Assembly: GCA_965263485.1 (NCBI GenBank)
Contig: CBDHHO010000004.1
Coordinates: 1,116,001-1,180,000 of the forward strand
DNA length: 64,000 nt
Source: Haliotispira sp965263485
GTDB taxonomy: Bacteria; Spirochaetota; Spirochaetia; SP-2023
Direction of reading: 5' to 3'
In this document: positions 25,772-33,953 of the stretch, one piece after another
Position numbering within the stretch: the stretch's first letter is position 1
Layout of the letters: each line of letters begins with the position of its first letter
Notes under the pieces: model-generated
What the model was told of the DNA's origin: nothing
The model's input: only the letters and a program-made list of their open reading frames with translations
The model's database searches: none
Made by a program: the position numbers and the translations under genes

Positions 25772-25931
25772 GGGTACCTCTAAAAATTCCAATTTCGCAC
25801 TGGAGAACAGGGAAGGGCCCGACCTCCCCTTTTTGGCAAGAACCTGCCACCTTTTCCGACAAAGCTGCTCCGTGAAAAAGACCGAGTCAGGCGCAGCATC
25901 TTTCTGTGGCAGAGAATTTTTAGAGGTTCCC
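25772..25931 (+). repeat. Family-1 element before sufU
   Basis: GGGTACCTCTAAAAATTCC to GAATTTTTAGAGGTTCCC. It contains the CGACAAAGCTGCTCCGTGAA module shared with the copy at 34.9 kb and the GCAGCATCTTTCTGTGG module shared with 7.4 and 17.8 kb. 160 bp, so one or two bases differ from the 2 mod 3 class. Confidence 0.8.
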
Positions 25932-25966
25932 TTGCGTGTTGCTCCGCTAAAAGAATACCACCACAA

Positions 25967-26449
25967 CTACTCCGTGCTGACTTCCCCAGCAGCCGCTCTG
26001 CCTATTTTCCCCTGTCCTTGCAGCACCGCCTCCAGTGCCCGCCAAATTAAGGTCGCACACTTGACCCGCATCGGATATTCACTAATACCTTGGAAGACCT
26101 GTAATTTGCGCGGCAGTTGCTTCAACGCCGCTTCCTGCTGTTCCGGAGTTCTGCCCAGCAGCAGTTGCAGAAAATCATCTTTGAGCGTCCGGGCCTCATC
26201 TAGGCTTTTGCCCTTGACCAATTCGCCCATAATTGAAGAACTGGCCTTGGACACCGCACAGCCCTCTCCCCAAAATCCGATGTCCTCAATGCGCCCATCC
26301 TCAATCTGCGCGAACAACTGATAGCTGTCGCCACAAAGCGGATTGCGGCCAACGGTAGTGTGGTTGAAGCGTCCCAGCTTACAGAAGTTGCGCGGACTGC
26401 GATTGTGCGACAAAATGGTGTCCTGGTAGAGTTGTTCGATACGGGGCAT
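25967..26449 (-). CDS. sufU: Fe-S assembly scaffold / sulfur acceptor, SufU (NifU-like)
   Basis: A 160-residue IscU/SufU protein. The three ligand cysteines are in NPLCGDSYQL, GFWGEGCAVSKASSSIM and RVKCATLIWRALEAVL, and the insertion of about 20 residues before the last Cys (LLLGRTPEQQEAAL) is typical of SufU rather than IscU. In Gram-positive-type SUF systems this protein takes sulfur from SufS. It is the last gene of the rrf2-sufBCDSU cluster, 10 bases after sufS. Confidence 0.93.
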   Translation of the reverse strand: MPRIEQLYQDTILSHNRSPRNFCKLGRFNHTTVGRNPLCGDSYQLFAQIEDGRIEDIGFWGEGCAVSKASSSIMGELVKGKSLDEARTLKDDFLQLLLGRTPEQQEAALKQLPRKLQVFQGISEYPMRVKCATLIWRALEAVLQGQGKIGRAAAGEVSTE

Positions 26450-26459
26450 CTATCCCTCA

Positions 26460-27749
26460 CTATCCCATCAGGTGCAGGACTTTTTCCAGCCCGGCGCAGA
26501 GCCGCTGCACATCCGTTTCATCGTTGTAAATGGCCAGGGAAGCGCGAGCGGTAGCCACCAGCCCCAGCTCTGCCATCAAGGGCTGGGCACAGTGGTGCCC
26601 AGCCCGCACCGCCACATTGGCACTGTCGAGTATAGTGCCAATATCGTGCGGGTGTACTCCGTCAATAGTAAATGAGAGCACACCTACTTTCCGGCTCAGG
26701 TCTTCTTCATCTCCGATAATACGCAGCTTCTGCAGCGTGGGGCTGCTGCGCAGCGCCTCGCTGAGCTGGCGCAGCAGTCCGCACTCATGACTCTGGCGCT
26801 GTTCCCTCTCCAGACTCTGGAAGTAGTCGATGGCCATGCCCAGCCCGATCACCGCCGAAACCGGCATGGTTCCGGCCTCGAAACGCTGCGGCGGCGCTGC
26901 GAAACTGCTCTCCTGAACCGAGACAAATTCAATCATATCGCCACCCGTCTGGCAGGGCGGCATCCGGTCCAGCAGCTCTTCCCTGCCGTAGAGCACCCCT
27001 ACTCCGTCCGGGCCGTAGAGTTTGTGGCCCGAAAAGGCATAGAAATCACAGCCCAGAGCCTGCACATCCACACTCTCGTGTACCACTGCCTGGGCCCCGT
27101 CCAGCAGGATGGGAATCTTCCGGGTCTGTGCGAGCCAACAAAAGTCTGCGACCGGATTGATTGCGCCCAACACATTGGAAACCTGATTCAGGGCCACAAA
27201 GCGGGTGCGTGAATCAAGCAGAGCCTCTGCGGCCTCCCAGTCCAGACGACACTGTAAGTGCTCACGGAAGACCCCTGCCACCGCACCCAGTTTCAGCGGA
27301 ATGATGCGCAGTTCGGCTCCCGAACACCGGCATAATTGCTGCCACGGCAAAAAATTGGCGTGGTGTTCCATCGCACTGATGAGGATATTGTCGCCGGGCC
27401 GCAGGCGGGGAGCCACAAAGCTGTGCGCCACCAGATTGATCGCCTCAGTGGTGCCGCGCGTAAAGACAATTTCGCTCTCGCGGGCAGCGCCGAGCAGGCC
27501 TGCCACCTTGCCCCGCACCTGCTCGTAGGCCCGCGTTACTTCGGCACTGAGCCGGTACACACCCCGGTGCAGCGGCGCGTTCTGCTCGGCCCAGAAGTGA
27601 CTCAGAAAGTCAATCAACTGACGCGGCTTCTGCGACGTGGCAGCGCTGTCCAGATAGGTCCAGTCCGGATAGTGCTCAAAAATCGGGAACTCGGCGCGCC
27701 ACGACTTCACGTAGCCCGAAGCCTGGTATTCTTCTGCTTTTTGAGCCAT
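26460..27749 (-). CDS. sufS: Cysteine desulfurase SufS
   Basis: A 429-residue PLP enzyme that takes sulfur from L-cysteine. The PLP lysine is in FSGHKLYGPDGVGVLYG, the cofactor-binding DGAQAVVHESVDV and ISAMEHHANFLPWQQL are clear, and the catalytic Cys is in RAGHHCAQPLM, as in group II (SufS/CsdA) enzymes. It would deliver persulfide to SufU and then to the SufBCD scaffold. Position between sufD and sufU with short spacers indicates one operon. Confidence 0.95.
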   Translation of the reverse strand: MAQKAEEYQASGYVKSWRAEFPIFEHYPDWTYLDSAATSQKPRQLIDFLSHFWAEQNAPLHRGVYRLSAEVTRAYEQVRGKVAGLLGAARESEIVFTRGTTEAINLVAHSFVAPRLRPGDNILISAMEHHANFLPWQQLCRCSGAELRIIPLKLGAVAGVFREHLQCRLDWEAAEALLDSRTRFVALNQVSNVLGAINPVADFCWLAQTRKIPILLDGAQAVVHESVDVQALGCDFYAFSGHKLYGPDGVGVLYGREELLDRMPPCQTGGDMIEFVSVQESSFAAPPQRFEAGTMPVSAVIGLGMAIDYFQSLEREQRQSHECGLLRQLSEALRSSPTLQKLRIIGDEEDLSRKVGVLSFTIDGVHPHDIGTILDSANVAVRAGHHCAQPLMAELGLVATARASLAIYNDETDVQRLCAGLEKVLHLMG

Positions 27750-27784
27750 GTCTTTATTTCCCGATAAACCGTTTGGAGGTACCC

Positions 27785-29068
27785 TTAGCCGATGCCCCCT
27801 GCCCTTTGGGCCAGGAGGGCCTGTAAGCAGTCTTCAATCCCCAGGCTCTCGATCAGTTCCCTCTCAAAGTAAGTGCTGATCTCTTCGACAAAGCCCACCA
27901 CCGCCAAGCGCAGAGCCTCATTCTGACTCAGGCCGCGCGAGCACATGTAAAACAGTTCTTCCGCATCAATGCTACCAGTCGAAGAAGCGTGGCTGCACTT
28001 CAAGTCATCAATCAAAATTTCAAGCTGGGGCCGGGCGATGGCCCGGGCTTCATCGGAAAGCAGCAGGTTCTGGTTCCTCTGCTCGGCCTGCGTGCCTGCA
28101 CCGTTGTTATCGGCGTGGATAATACCGTAGAACTCACTGGTAGACTTGTCGAACAACACATTTTTGTACAGGCACAGAGATTGAGAGTCCGGAGCCAGAT
28201 GCTGGTGTTCACAGCGCAGGTGGTAGGCCGAACGACCCTCGCCAAAGCACAGGCCGCGCATCCGCAACTCGGCATCAGGCCCGGTAATCGCAAAGCGGGA
28301 GTCGTGAATCGCCAGCCGGCTGCCCCAATAGAACAACGCACCGTTGAGGAGGGCACCCTCGCCCAGGCTGCCCCGCAGCGTCACGCTGCGGACATGACTG
28401 CCTGCGGGCCCGGCTGCCGCGTTGTCCGCAGGCTCGCTCAGACTGAGTCTCGGGCCGCGCTCCAGCAGCGTCAAACGCGCACTCGACCCGACTTCAAAAA
28501 AGAAATATGGGTTCCAATACACTGTCGGGCCAAGACCGCGAGTATCTAGCAGCACCTCTGCCTCAGTCCCGGCAGGTATCTGTACATACAGGCGCGGGGC
28601 CTGGTAACTTTGCAGGCCACAAAAATTCAACTGCACGCGGCCCCGCACCTCCAACTGGTAGGCCTGTGGAAAACTGAAGGCGTTGATCAGACTGTAGCTG
28701 TTTTCTTCTTTTTGCAGGCTCTCCCGGTCCAGTTGCCAGTCCCCGCTTCGGCCCAGGTCTTCTGGGAGCAGGCCAAGCAGCTTGCTCCCAGCGGGTGCTG
28801 CTTCGAGCCGCTCAGCGACAAAGTGCCAGTGCTGCCCCCCCTCACCGGCCAAGGGCCGGATTCTCTTAAGGCGCTCTGCCCTCTCCTGCGGCATGCCGCA
28901 TTCCAGATCCAGCAGAGCGGAATTGTCCACATACTTCCACGGATCCTGCTTGCGGCGTGGCATGCCATAGGTCTGAAAAATATCTACAGCAGCACGACGG
29001 AAGGCCAGCCCGCTGGCCTGAGCCTTTTCCTGCAAGGATTGTAGTTGTTCGCTGAAATATTGACTCAC
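27785..29068 (-). CDS. sufD: Fe-S assembly protein SufD
   Basis: About 427 residues. The right-handed beta-helix core and C-terminal helical part match SufD: MPRRKQDPWKYVDNSALL near the N-terminus, RGLCFGEGRSAYHLRCEHQHL, LLSDEARAIARPQLEILIDDLKCSHASSTG and FYMCSRGLSQNEALRLAVVGF. It forms the scaffold with SufB and SufC. The frame is open up to 29134, but the part above is repeat-element sequence (ATCGACAAAATCTCACTCGC), so GTG 29068 (VSQYFSEQLQ) is preferred. The gap to sufC is 313 bases because an element sits inside the operon. Confidence 0.9.
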   Translation of the reverse strand: MSQYFSEQLQSLQEKAQASGLAFRRAAVDIFQTYGMPRRKQDPWKYVDNSALLDLECGMPQERAERLKRIRPLAGEGGQHWHFVAERLEAAPAGSKLLGLLPEDLGRSGDWQLDRESLQKEENSYSLINAFSFPQAYQLEVRGRVQLNFCGLQSYQAPRLYVQIPAGTEAEVLLDTRGLGPTVYWNPYFFFEVGSSARLTLLERGPRLSLSEPADNAAAGPAGSHVRSVTLRGSLGEGALLNGALFYWGSRLAIHDSRFAITGPDAELRMRGLCFGEGRSAYHLRCEHQHLAPDSQSLCLYKNVLFDKSTSEFYGIIHADNNGAGTQAEQRNQNLLLSDEARAIARPQLEILIDDLKCSHASSTGSIDAEELFYMCSRGLSQNEALRLAVVGFVEEISTYFERELIESLGIEDCLQALLAQRAGGIG

Positions 29069-29099
29069 AAGTTGCTCTCTCAGAGAAATTCTCGGCGGT

Positions 29100-29232
29100 A
29101 AACAGGTGAAAAACCGCCTTTTCGCCATCGACAAAATCTCACTCGCTCAGCATCAAAACGCGGTGCAATTGCCGAGGCGAAGCAGGGCAATTGCAAGATT
29201 CTCGCGAAGCGATGCCATTTTTAGAGGTCTCC
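29100..29232. repeat. Family-1 element remnant inside the suf operon
   Basis: Contains ATCGACAAAATCTCACTCGC, the GGCGAAGCAGGGCAATTGCA and TTCTCGCGAAGCGATGCC modules, and the end ATTTTTAGAGGTCTCC. It occupies most of the sufC-sufD spacer. The remaining bases to 29381 include the CACCGACAAAGCTGCTCGC module. Confidence 0.7.
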
Positions 29233-29381
29233 ATCACTTGCCGCAGTGCCTCTCAGCCCAAATCACGGAAGAAAACACGTACGCAGCGAGATTCTGCTGC
29301 CTCCACCGACAAAGCTGCTCGCTGATAAAAGCCGGGATCAGCGCAAACTTGTTTTCCCAGAGCATCCCTTGAGGCGGATAT

Positions 29382-30125
29382 TCAGGACAAATACGGATCG
29401 TAACCGGTCCTTTCCAAATCCTGCGCCAGTTGAAAGCCGCCCGACTGCACAATCCTGCCCTGGATCATGATGTGAACGTGGGTGGGCCGGATAAAATCCA
29501 ACAGGCGCTGGTAATGCGTAATTAGCAGCAAACTTTTCTGACTTTGCCGCTGGAAGTCCAGCACCGCCGAACCCAAGGTGCGCAAAGCATCGATGTCCAA
29601 ACCGGAGTCAATTTCGTCCAGAATGGCAAGTTTGGGGTCGAGCAACAGCATCTGCAGTATCTCGTTGCGCTTTTTCTCTCCCCCCGAAAAGCCGTGATTG
29701 ACCGAACGCTCCAGAAATGACGGGAGCAGGCCGACCGCCGACAGCTTCTCTTCCACCAGCCCGGCGAAGTCAATGGGGTCGATTTCCTCCTGGCCCAGCT
29801 GCTTGCGCCTGGCATTGTAAATCATGCGCAAAAAATCGCTGTTGTTGACTCCCGGTATCTCAATCGGATACTGCAAGGCCAGAAAAATTCCGGCGTGGGA
29901 ACGCTGCTCGGGCTCAAGCCGCGTGAGATCCTCGCCCTCCAGCAGCAGCCGGCCACTCTCGACTTTGTAAGCGGGATGCCCGGCGAGCACCTTGGACAAG
30001 GTGGACTTGCCCGAACCGTTGGGCCCCATAATGGCGTGTATCTCTCCCGACCCGACCGATAAGTTGAAGCCGTTGAGGATGATCTTGTCGTTAATCGACA
30101 CAGCCATATCCTGTATTTCAATCAT
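29382..30125 (-). CDS. sufC: Fe-S assembly ATPase SufC
   Basis: A 247-residue ABC-type ATPase of the SufBCD complex. Walker A GPNGSGKSTLSKVLAGHPAY, Q-loop FLALQYPIEIPGV, signature FSGGEKKRNEILQML, Walker B KLAILDEIDSGLDIDALR and switch LLITHYQRLLDFI are all present; the EKKR form of the signature is characteristic for SufC. It sits 50 bases downstream of sufB on the same strand. Confidence 0.96.
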   Translation of the reverse strand: MIEIQDMAVSINDKIILNGFNLSVGSGEIHAIMGPNGSGKSTLSKVLAGHPAYKVESGRLLLEGEDLTRLEPEQRSHAGIFLALQYPIEIPGVNNSDFLRMIYNARRKQLGQEEIDPIDFAGLVEEKLSAVGLLPSFLERSVNHGFSGGEKKRNEILQMLLLDPKLAILDEIDSGLDIDALRTLGSAVLDFQRQSQKSLLLITHYQRLLDFIRPTHVHIMIQGRIVQSGGFQLAQDLERTGYDPYLS

Positions 30126-30175
30126 AATGTCAGTTTATCTTCCTTAACAACAGTCATCTTAAACACCGAAGCAAG

Positions 30176-31669
30176 CTACCCAACCGTATTTTCCAACTTG
30201 AGCTCCATCAGGCGATTGGACTCCACTGCAAATTCGGTGGGAAGAGTGCGGAACACATCGGCACAAAATCCGTTGACGATGGTGGCCAAGGCATCATCCG
30301 GCTCAATCCCGCGCTGTTGCAGATAAAACAGCTGCTCTTCGCTGATGCGTACCGTAGTAGCCTCATGGCCCACTTCCGAACTGTTGTTGCGCACATCGAT
30401 ATACGGAAAGGTGCAGGCTTCCGACTTGTTGCCGATCAGCAGCGAATCGCACTGTGTGAAATTCTGAGAACCGGTAGCTCCCTTGTTGATCTGTACCAGA
30501 CCGCGATATGTATTTACCGACCTGCCCGCCGAGATGCCGCGCGAGAGAATGGTGCTTTTGGTGTTCTTGCCGACATGCACCATCTTCGTGCCGGTGTCGG
30601 CCTGCTGGCGCCCGTTGGTCACGGCCACCGAATAGAATTCGCCCACCGAATTGTCACCCAGCAAAATACAGCTGGGATACTTCCAAGTGATCGCCGAACC
30701 GGTCTCGATCTGGGTCCAGGTGATGCGCGAATTATTGCCCAGGCACTTGCCACGCTTGATTACAAAGTTGTAGATGCCGCCGGCGCCGGTCTCTTTGTCG
30801 CCCGGATACCAGTTCTGCACCGTGGAGTACCTGATGGTAGCACTGTCCAGCGCCACCAGCTCAACGATGGCAGCGTGCAGTTGGCGAGTATCAAACATCG
30901 GCGCAGTGCAGCCTTCTAGGTAGCTGACATAGCTGTTGTCTTCGCAGATGAGCAACGTGCGTTCAAACTGACCGGTATCTTGGGTATTGATGCGAAAATA
31001 CGAGGAGAGTTCCATCGGGCACACGGTGTCCTTGGGCACGTAGCAGAATGAGCCATCGGTGAACACCGCCGAATTGAGCGCAGCAAAGAAATTGTCGGTA
31101 TAAGGAACCACGGAGCCCAAGTATTTCCGGACCAGTTCCGGGTGCTCGTGCATGGCCTCAGTAATCGAGCAGAAAATCACCCCGGCTTCCTTGAGTTTTT
31201 CACGGAAAGTGGTGGCCACCGAAACGCTGTCGAAAATCGCGTCAATGGCCACGTTGGCCATCTTTTTTTGTTCGAGAATCGGCACGCCCAGCTTATCGAA
31301 AGTGCGTTTTAATTCCGGGTCAATCTCATCGAGAGACTGATGAGTCTTCTTATTTTTTTTCGGAGCCGAGTAGTAGTGGTAGTTCTGGTAGTGGATTTCC
31401 TCGAAATCCAAGTGGGCCCAGCGCGGCTCTTTCATGGTTTCCCAGTGGCGAAAGGCTTTGAGACGAAATTCCAGAACGAAGTCCGGCTCGTTCTTTTTGG
31501 CGGAAATCAGGCGCACGATGTCTTCATTCAGCCCTTTGGGCGCAATTTCACTCTCAATTTCGGTCTTGAAACCGTATTTATACTCGCCCCCGGTCAAGTC
31601 CTCCAGAGGGTTGTAGACCTCAGCAACGGAGCTGTCGCTGAGCTTCTGGTCGTATTCCATCTGATCCAA
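30176..31669 (-). CDS. sufB: Fe-S assembly scaffold SufB
   Basis: A 497-residue protein of the usual SufB length. Diagnostic segments include KGLNEDIVRLISAKKNEPDF, TDGSFCYVPKDTVCPMELSS, YLEGCTAPMFDTRQLHAAIVE, TVQNWYPGDKETGAGGIYNF and ISAGRSVNTYRGLVQI. It is the main site of cluster assembly in the SufBC2D complex. First structural gene after the Rrf2 regulator, 103 bases downstream of it. Confidence 0.96.
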   Translation of the reverse strand: MDQMEYDQKLSDSSVAEVYNPLEDLTGGEYKYGFKTEIESEIAPKGLNEDIVRLISAKKNEPDFVLEFRLKAFRHWETMKEPRWAHLDFEEIHYQNYHYYSAPKKNKKTHQSLDEIDPELKRTFDKLGVPILEQKKMANVAIDAIFDSVSVATTFREKLKEAGVIFCSITEAMHEHPELVRKYLGSVVPYTDNFFAALNSAVFTDGSFCYVPKDTVCPMELSSYFRINTQDTGQFERTLLICEDNSYVSYLEGCTAPMFDTRQLHAAIVELVALDSATIRYSTVQNWYPGDKETGAGGIYNFVIKRGKCLGNNSRITWTQIETGSAITWKYPSCILLGDNSVGEFYSVAVTNGRQQADTGTKMVHVGKNTKSTILSRGISAGRSVNTYRGLVQINKGATGSQNFTQCDSLLIGNKSEACTFPYIDVRNNSSEVGHEATTVRISEEQLFYLQQRGIEPDDALATIVNGFCADVFRTLPTEFAVESNRLMELKLENTVG

Positions 31670-31772
31670 AATCGACTCCTCGCAGAACTTGATACGGACG
31701 GTCCCGACATACTTTATAGGAACCTCGAAAAACCGGGGGCCTCACAAACAAAGGAAAAATAAGATACTGCGC

Positions 31773-32369
31773 TCAATCCGAGGCCCGTTTGCGCCGCATG
31801 GTTTTCGGAGGCTCTATTTGCATGCCTCCGGCCATGCCACTCAAAGCAGGTTTCGGCACCTTGCCGGAAGCCCCGTTGCTCTTTTTGCCCGGCTCATTTT
31901 GCACCGCAAACATCTCTTCCCGCCGCGCCAAATGGCGAGCGACAATTGAGGTGAGCGTAGAGGCTTCGAGCAGTGCCTCAATCTGCTTGCTGAGCTGCAG
32001 CAATTCTTCGCGAATACCACAATTGCTGATTTCACAGTTGTGGTTCCGTCCGTAGAAACTGGCGACCATTGAGTCATTTGTCGAACGATGACTGCACGGC
32101 AGCAGCTTGGTCGGCCCGTCAATTGCAGTGACCACGGCCCGCATCGTAATTTTTTCGGTTGGCAGGGCCAGCTCCATGCCTCCATAGCGGCCCGCATGAG
32201 TTACCACCAGACCGGCGTTCTGCAGGCGGTTAATGATGCGCACAACATTGTTGTATGATACTTGCAGGGCCTGACTGACCTCCGGCGCCGATGCCAGGCC
32301 GGAATCTTCCCGTTCAGCCAAATACACTAAAAGTCGCAAAGCCATGTCGACAGATGTGGAGAATTTCAT
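31773..32369 (-). CDS. Rrf2-family transcriptional regulator of the suf operon
   Basis: A 198-residue regulator. The N-terminal winged helix is MKFSTSVDMALRLLVYLAER and VSQALQVSYNNVVRIINRLQNAGLVVTHAGRYGGMELA. Three cysteines follow (LLPCSHRS, NCEISNCGIREE), the usual Fe-S ligand arrangement of IscR/NsrR/RsrR-type Rrf2 proteins, so it probably senses cluster status or NO. A C-terminal basic tail of about 40 residues (GKKSNGASGKVPKPALSG) is extra. It heads the suf gene cluster, which suggests it controls it. NsrR-like nitrosative sensing is an alternative. Confidence 0.88.
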   Translation of the reverse strand: MKFSTSVDMALRLLVYLAEREDSGLASAPEVSQALQVSYNNVVRIINRLQNAGLVVTHAGRYGGMELALPTEKITMRAVVTAIDGPTKLLPCSHRSTNDSMVASFYGRNHNCEISNCGIREELLQLSKQIEALLEASTLTSIVARHLARREEMFAVQNEPGKKSNGASGKVPKPALSGMAGGMQIEPPKTMRRKRASD

Positions 32370-32375
32370 ACTGTC

Positions 32376-32404
32376 ATCGTAATGAGCTGGTTCTAATTTG
32401 TCAA
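32376..32404 (-). promoter_or_regulatory. Promoter of rrf2-suf, possibly leaderless
   Basis: TTGACA (32399-32404) and TACGAT (32376-32381) are spaced by exactly 17 bases on the minus strand. The -10 box ends only six bases before the ATG at 32369, so transcription would start at or next to the start codon. No Shine-Dalgarno sequence is seen. Confidence 0.6.
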
Positions 32405-32590
32405 ACCTTGTATTAATTAGATTACTTTACTATGTATTACTTGGTTTGGAATAAAAATATAAAGCATTATGATAAAATGATTTATATGTTACTGGTTGAC
32501 GGAGGAGGTTCCTTGCGACAACCGGCAGACAGAAGTACCTACATTCATGTGACGATTCATTTAAGAGGTCCCCTTATGTAAGCCTCCGTC

Positions 32591-33772
32591 CTACCGAACC
32601 AACCGATAAAGCTCCCGACAAGCCAACCCCCGGAACATCGAATACTTATCCATAGCTACGAGCTCTAATTGAGTATCCTCCAATTCTTGATAAATACTGC
32701 AATTGCCAACAGTAGCGTACAACTGCTCCAACAAAAAATCATCGAACATAGTCAACGCGCCATACAAATAAACCCTGGGAACATTGACGAAATGAATCAG
32801 ACCCACCAGAACCAAAGCAATGTAATGAATAGCATTACTGCAAACCCGCAACGCCAACGGATCCCTGTCCAGAACCGCCCGGACCACATCAGAAAATTGC
32901 AACTTACCATTCTCCCGGTATACCGCCATTAACGAACTGGAATTATTCCGCTTCAATTCCTGAGACAACGAACGAACGATAGCCGAAGAGTTGGCAATTG
33001 TCTCCAGACAACCATAATTACCGCACTTACATAAAATACCATCATCCGTTATCGGCGTGTGGCCGATCTGGCCGGGGGTCAAATAGCCATTATCGCTACC
33101 CCAGACCCGATAATCCAGAACGAGACTGGCCGCAATCCCATAATCTAGGTGAACAAAAATAAAATCACCCTGAGGATCCTGGTGGATCATACTATGAGCT
33201 AAAGTAATACAATCACTCTCCAGCAAAATAGGAACCTGAAACTCTTTTTCCAAGATGGGAACCAAGTCCAGTTCCTCATTCCAGTGCAATTGAGCCATCC
33301 GCACTGAAGATTTCGCCCCGCGATTCTGAGACCTGACTGTGCCATGGCAGGCAATTAGAATCTTGTCGAAACAGTTTTGCCAACTTTTAGATATCTTATA
33401 TATCAGAGACTTTACCCCTGTAACTACGTGGAATCGATTCACATTATCGATACCCGTATCGTAATGATAACATTGATATGTTCCTCTTTGAACTTCTCCA
33501 ATAGTGTTGCAGACTGCCCCTTCTATAAAATCCGGACGAATATTGAGACTCATGTAATAACAATAATCCGGGTTGATAAAATATTTTCCCGCATACTTAC
33601 CCCAATGCCCGCCCTCATGGGACTGATGCCGTATAAGGCTCTTGTCGCACCAGGTATTGATGATCTTTGTGACCGTTGGAATGCTGGTCCCGCAAGCCTG
33701 GGCCATCTCCGACTTGCTTTGAGGACCTTCCCGAAGCAGGGATCTGAAGATATGGGTACTGAACTTAGCCAT
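32591..33772 (-). CDS. ROK-family transcriptional regulator
   Basis: A 393-residue NagC/Mlc/XylR-type regulator. N-terminal helix-turn-helix LLREGPQSKSEMAQACGTSIPTVTKIINTW, then a ROK sugar-kinase-like domain with FIFVHLDYGIAASLVLDYRV, GQIGHTPI and the zinc motif CKCGNYGCLETIA. It is divergent from the gene that follows. The divergently oriented DUF5107 protein at 36.9 kb was its original neighbour, because the 320-bp intergenic and 5' part is duplicated there. It probably controls use of a sugar or glycoside. Confidence 0.9.
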   Translation of the reverse strand: MAKFSTHIFRSLLREGPQSKSEMAQACGTSIPTVTKIINTWCDKSLIRHQSHEGGHWGKYAGKYFINPDYCYYMSLNIRPDFIEGAVCNTIGEVQRGTYQCYHYDTGIDNVNRFHVVTGVKSLIYKISKSWQNCFDKILIACHGTVRSQNRGAKSSVRMAQLHWNEELDLVPILEKEFQVPILLESDCITLAHSMIHQDPQGDFIFVHLDYGIAASLVLDYRVWGSDNGYLTPGQIGHTPITDDGILCKCGNYGCLETIANSSAIVRSLSQELKRNNSSSLMAVYRENGKLQFSDVVRAVLDRDPLALRVCSNAIHYIALVLVGLIHFVNVPRVYLYGALTMFDDFLLEQLYATVGNCSIYQELEDTQLELVAMDKYSMFRGLACRELYRLVR

Positions 33773-33946
33773 AATCTTATTAAATCATATTTACTGAAAA
33801 GATACAAATCTCCTTGACATTGATTAGGAAATTATACTAGTATGATCCAATTAAGATTTGCTGAAAAATGAAATGGAGCGTACAAATCCAATGACGGCAT
33901 CCATCACAGAGCAGAAACTCACTATCCCTACTTATTTACTAAAGGA
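33627..33946. repeat. 320-bp direct repeat, copy 1 (left border of the AT-rich insertion)
   Basis: It covers the N-terminal codons of the ROK gene, the divergent promoter region and the first codons of the DUF5107 gene, and is about 99% identical to 36647-36967 (three substitutions and one 1-base gap seen). A promoter TTGACA (33814-33819) and TAGTAT (33838-33843) lies in it. Confidence 0.92.
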
Positions 33947-33953
33947 GTGCAAT

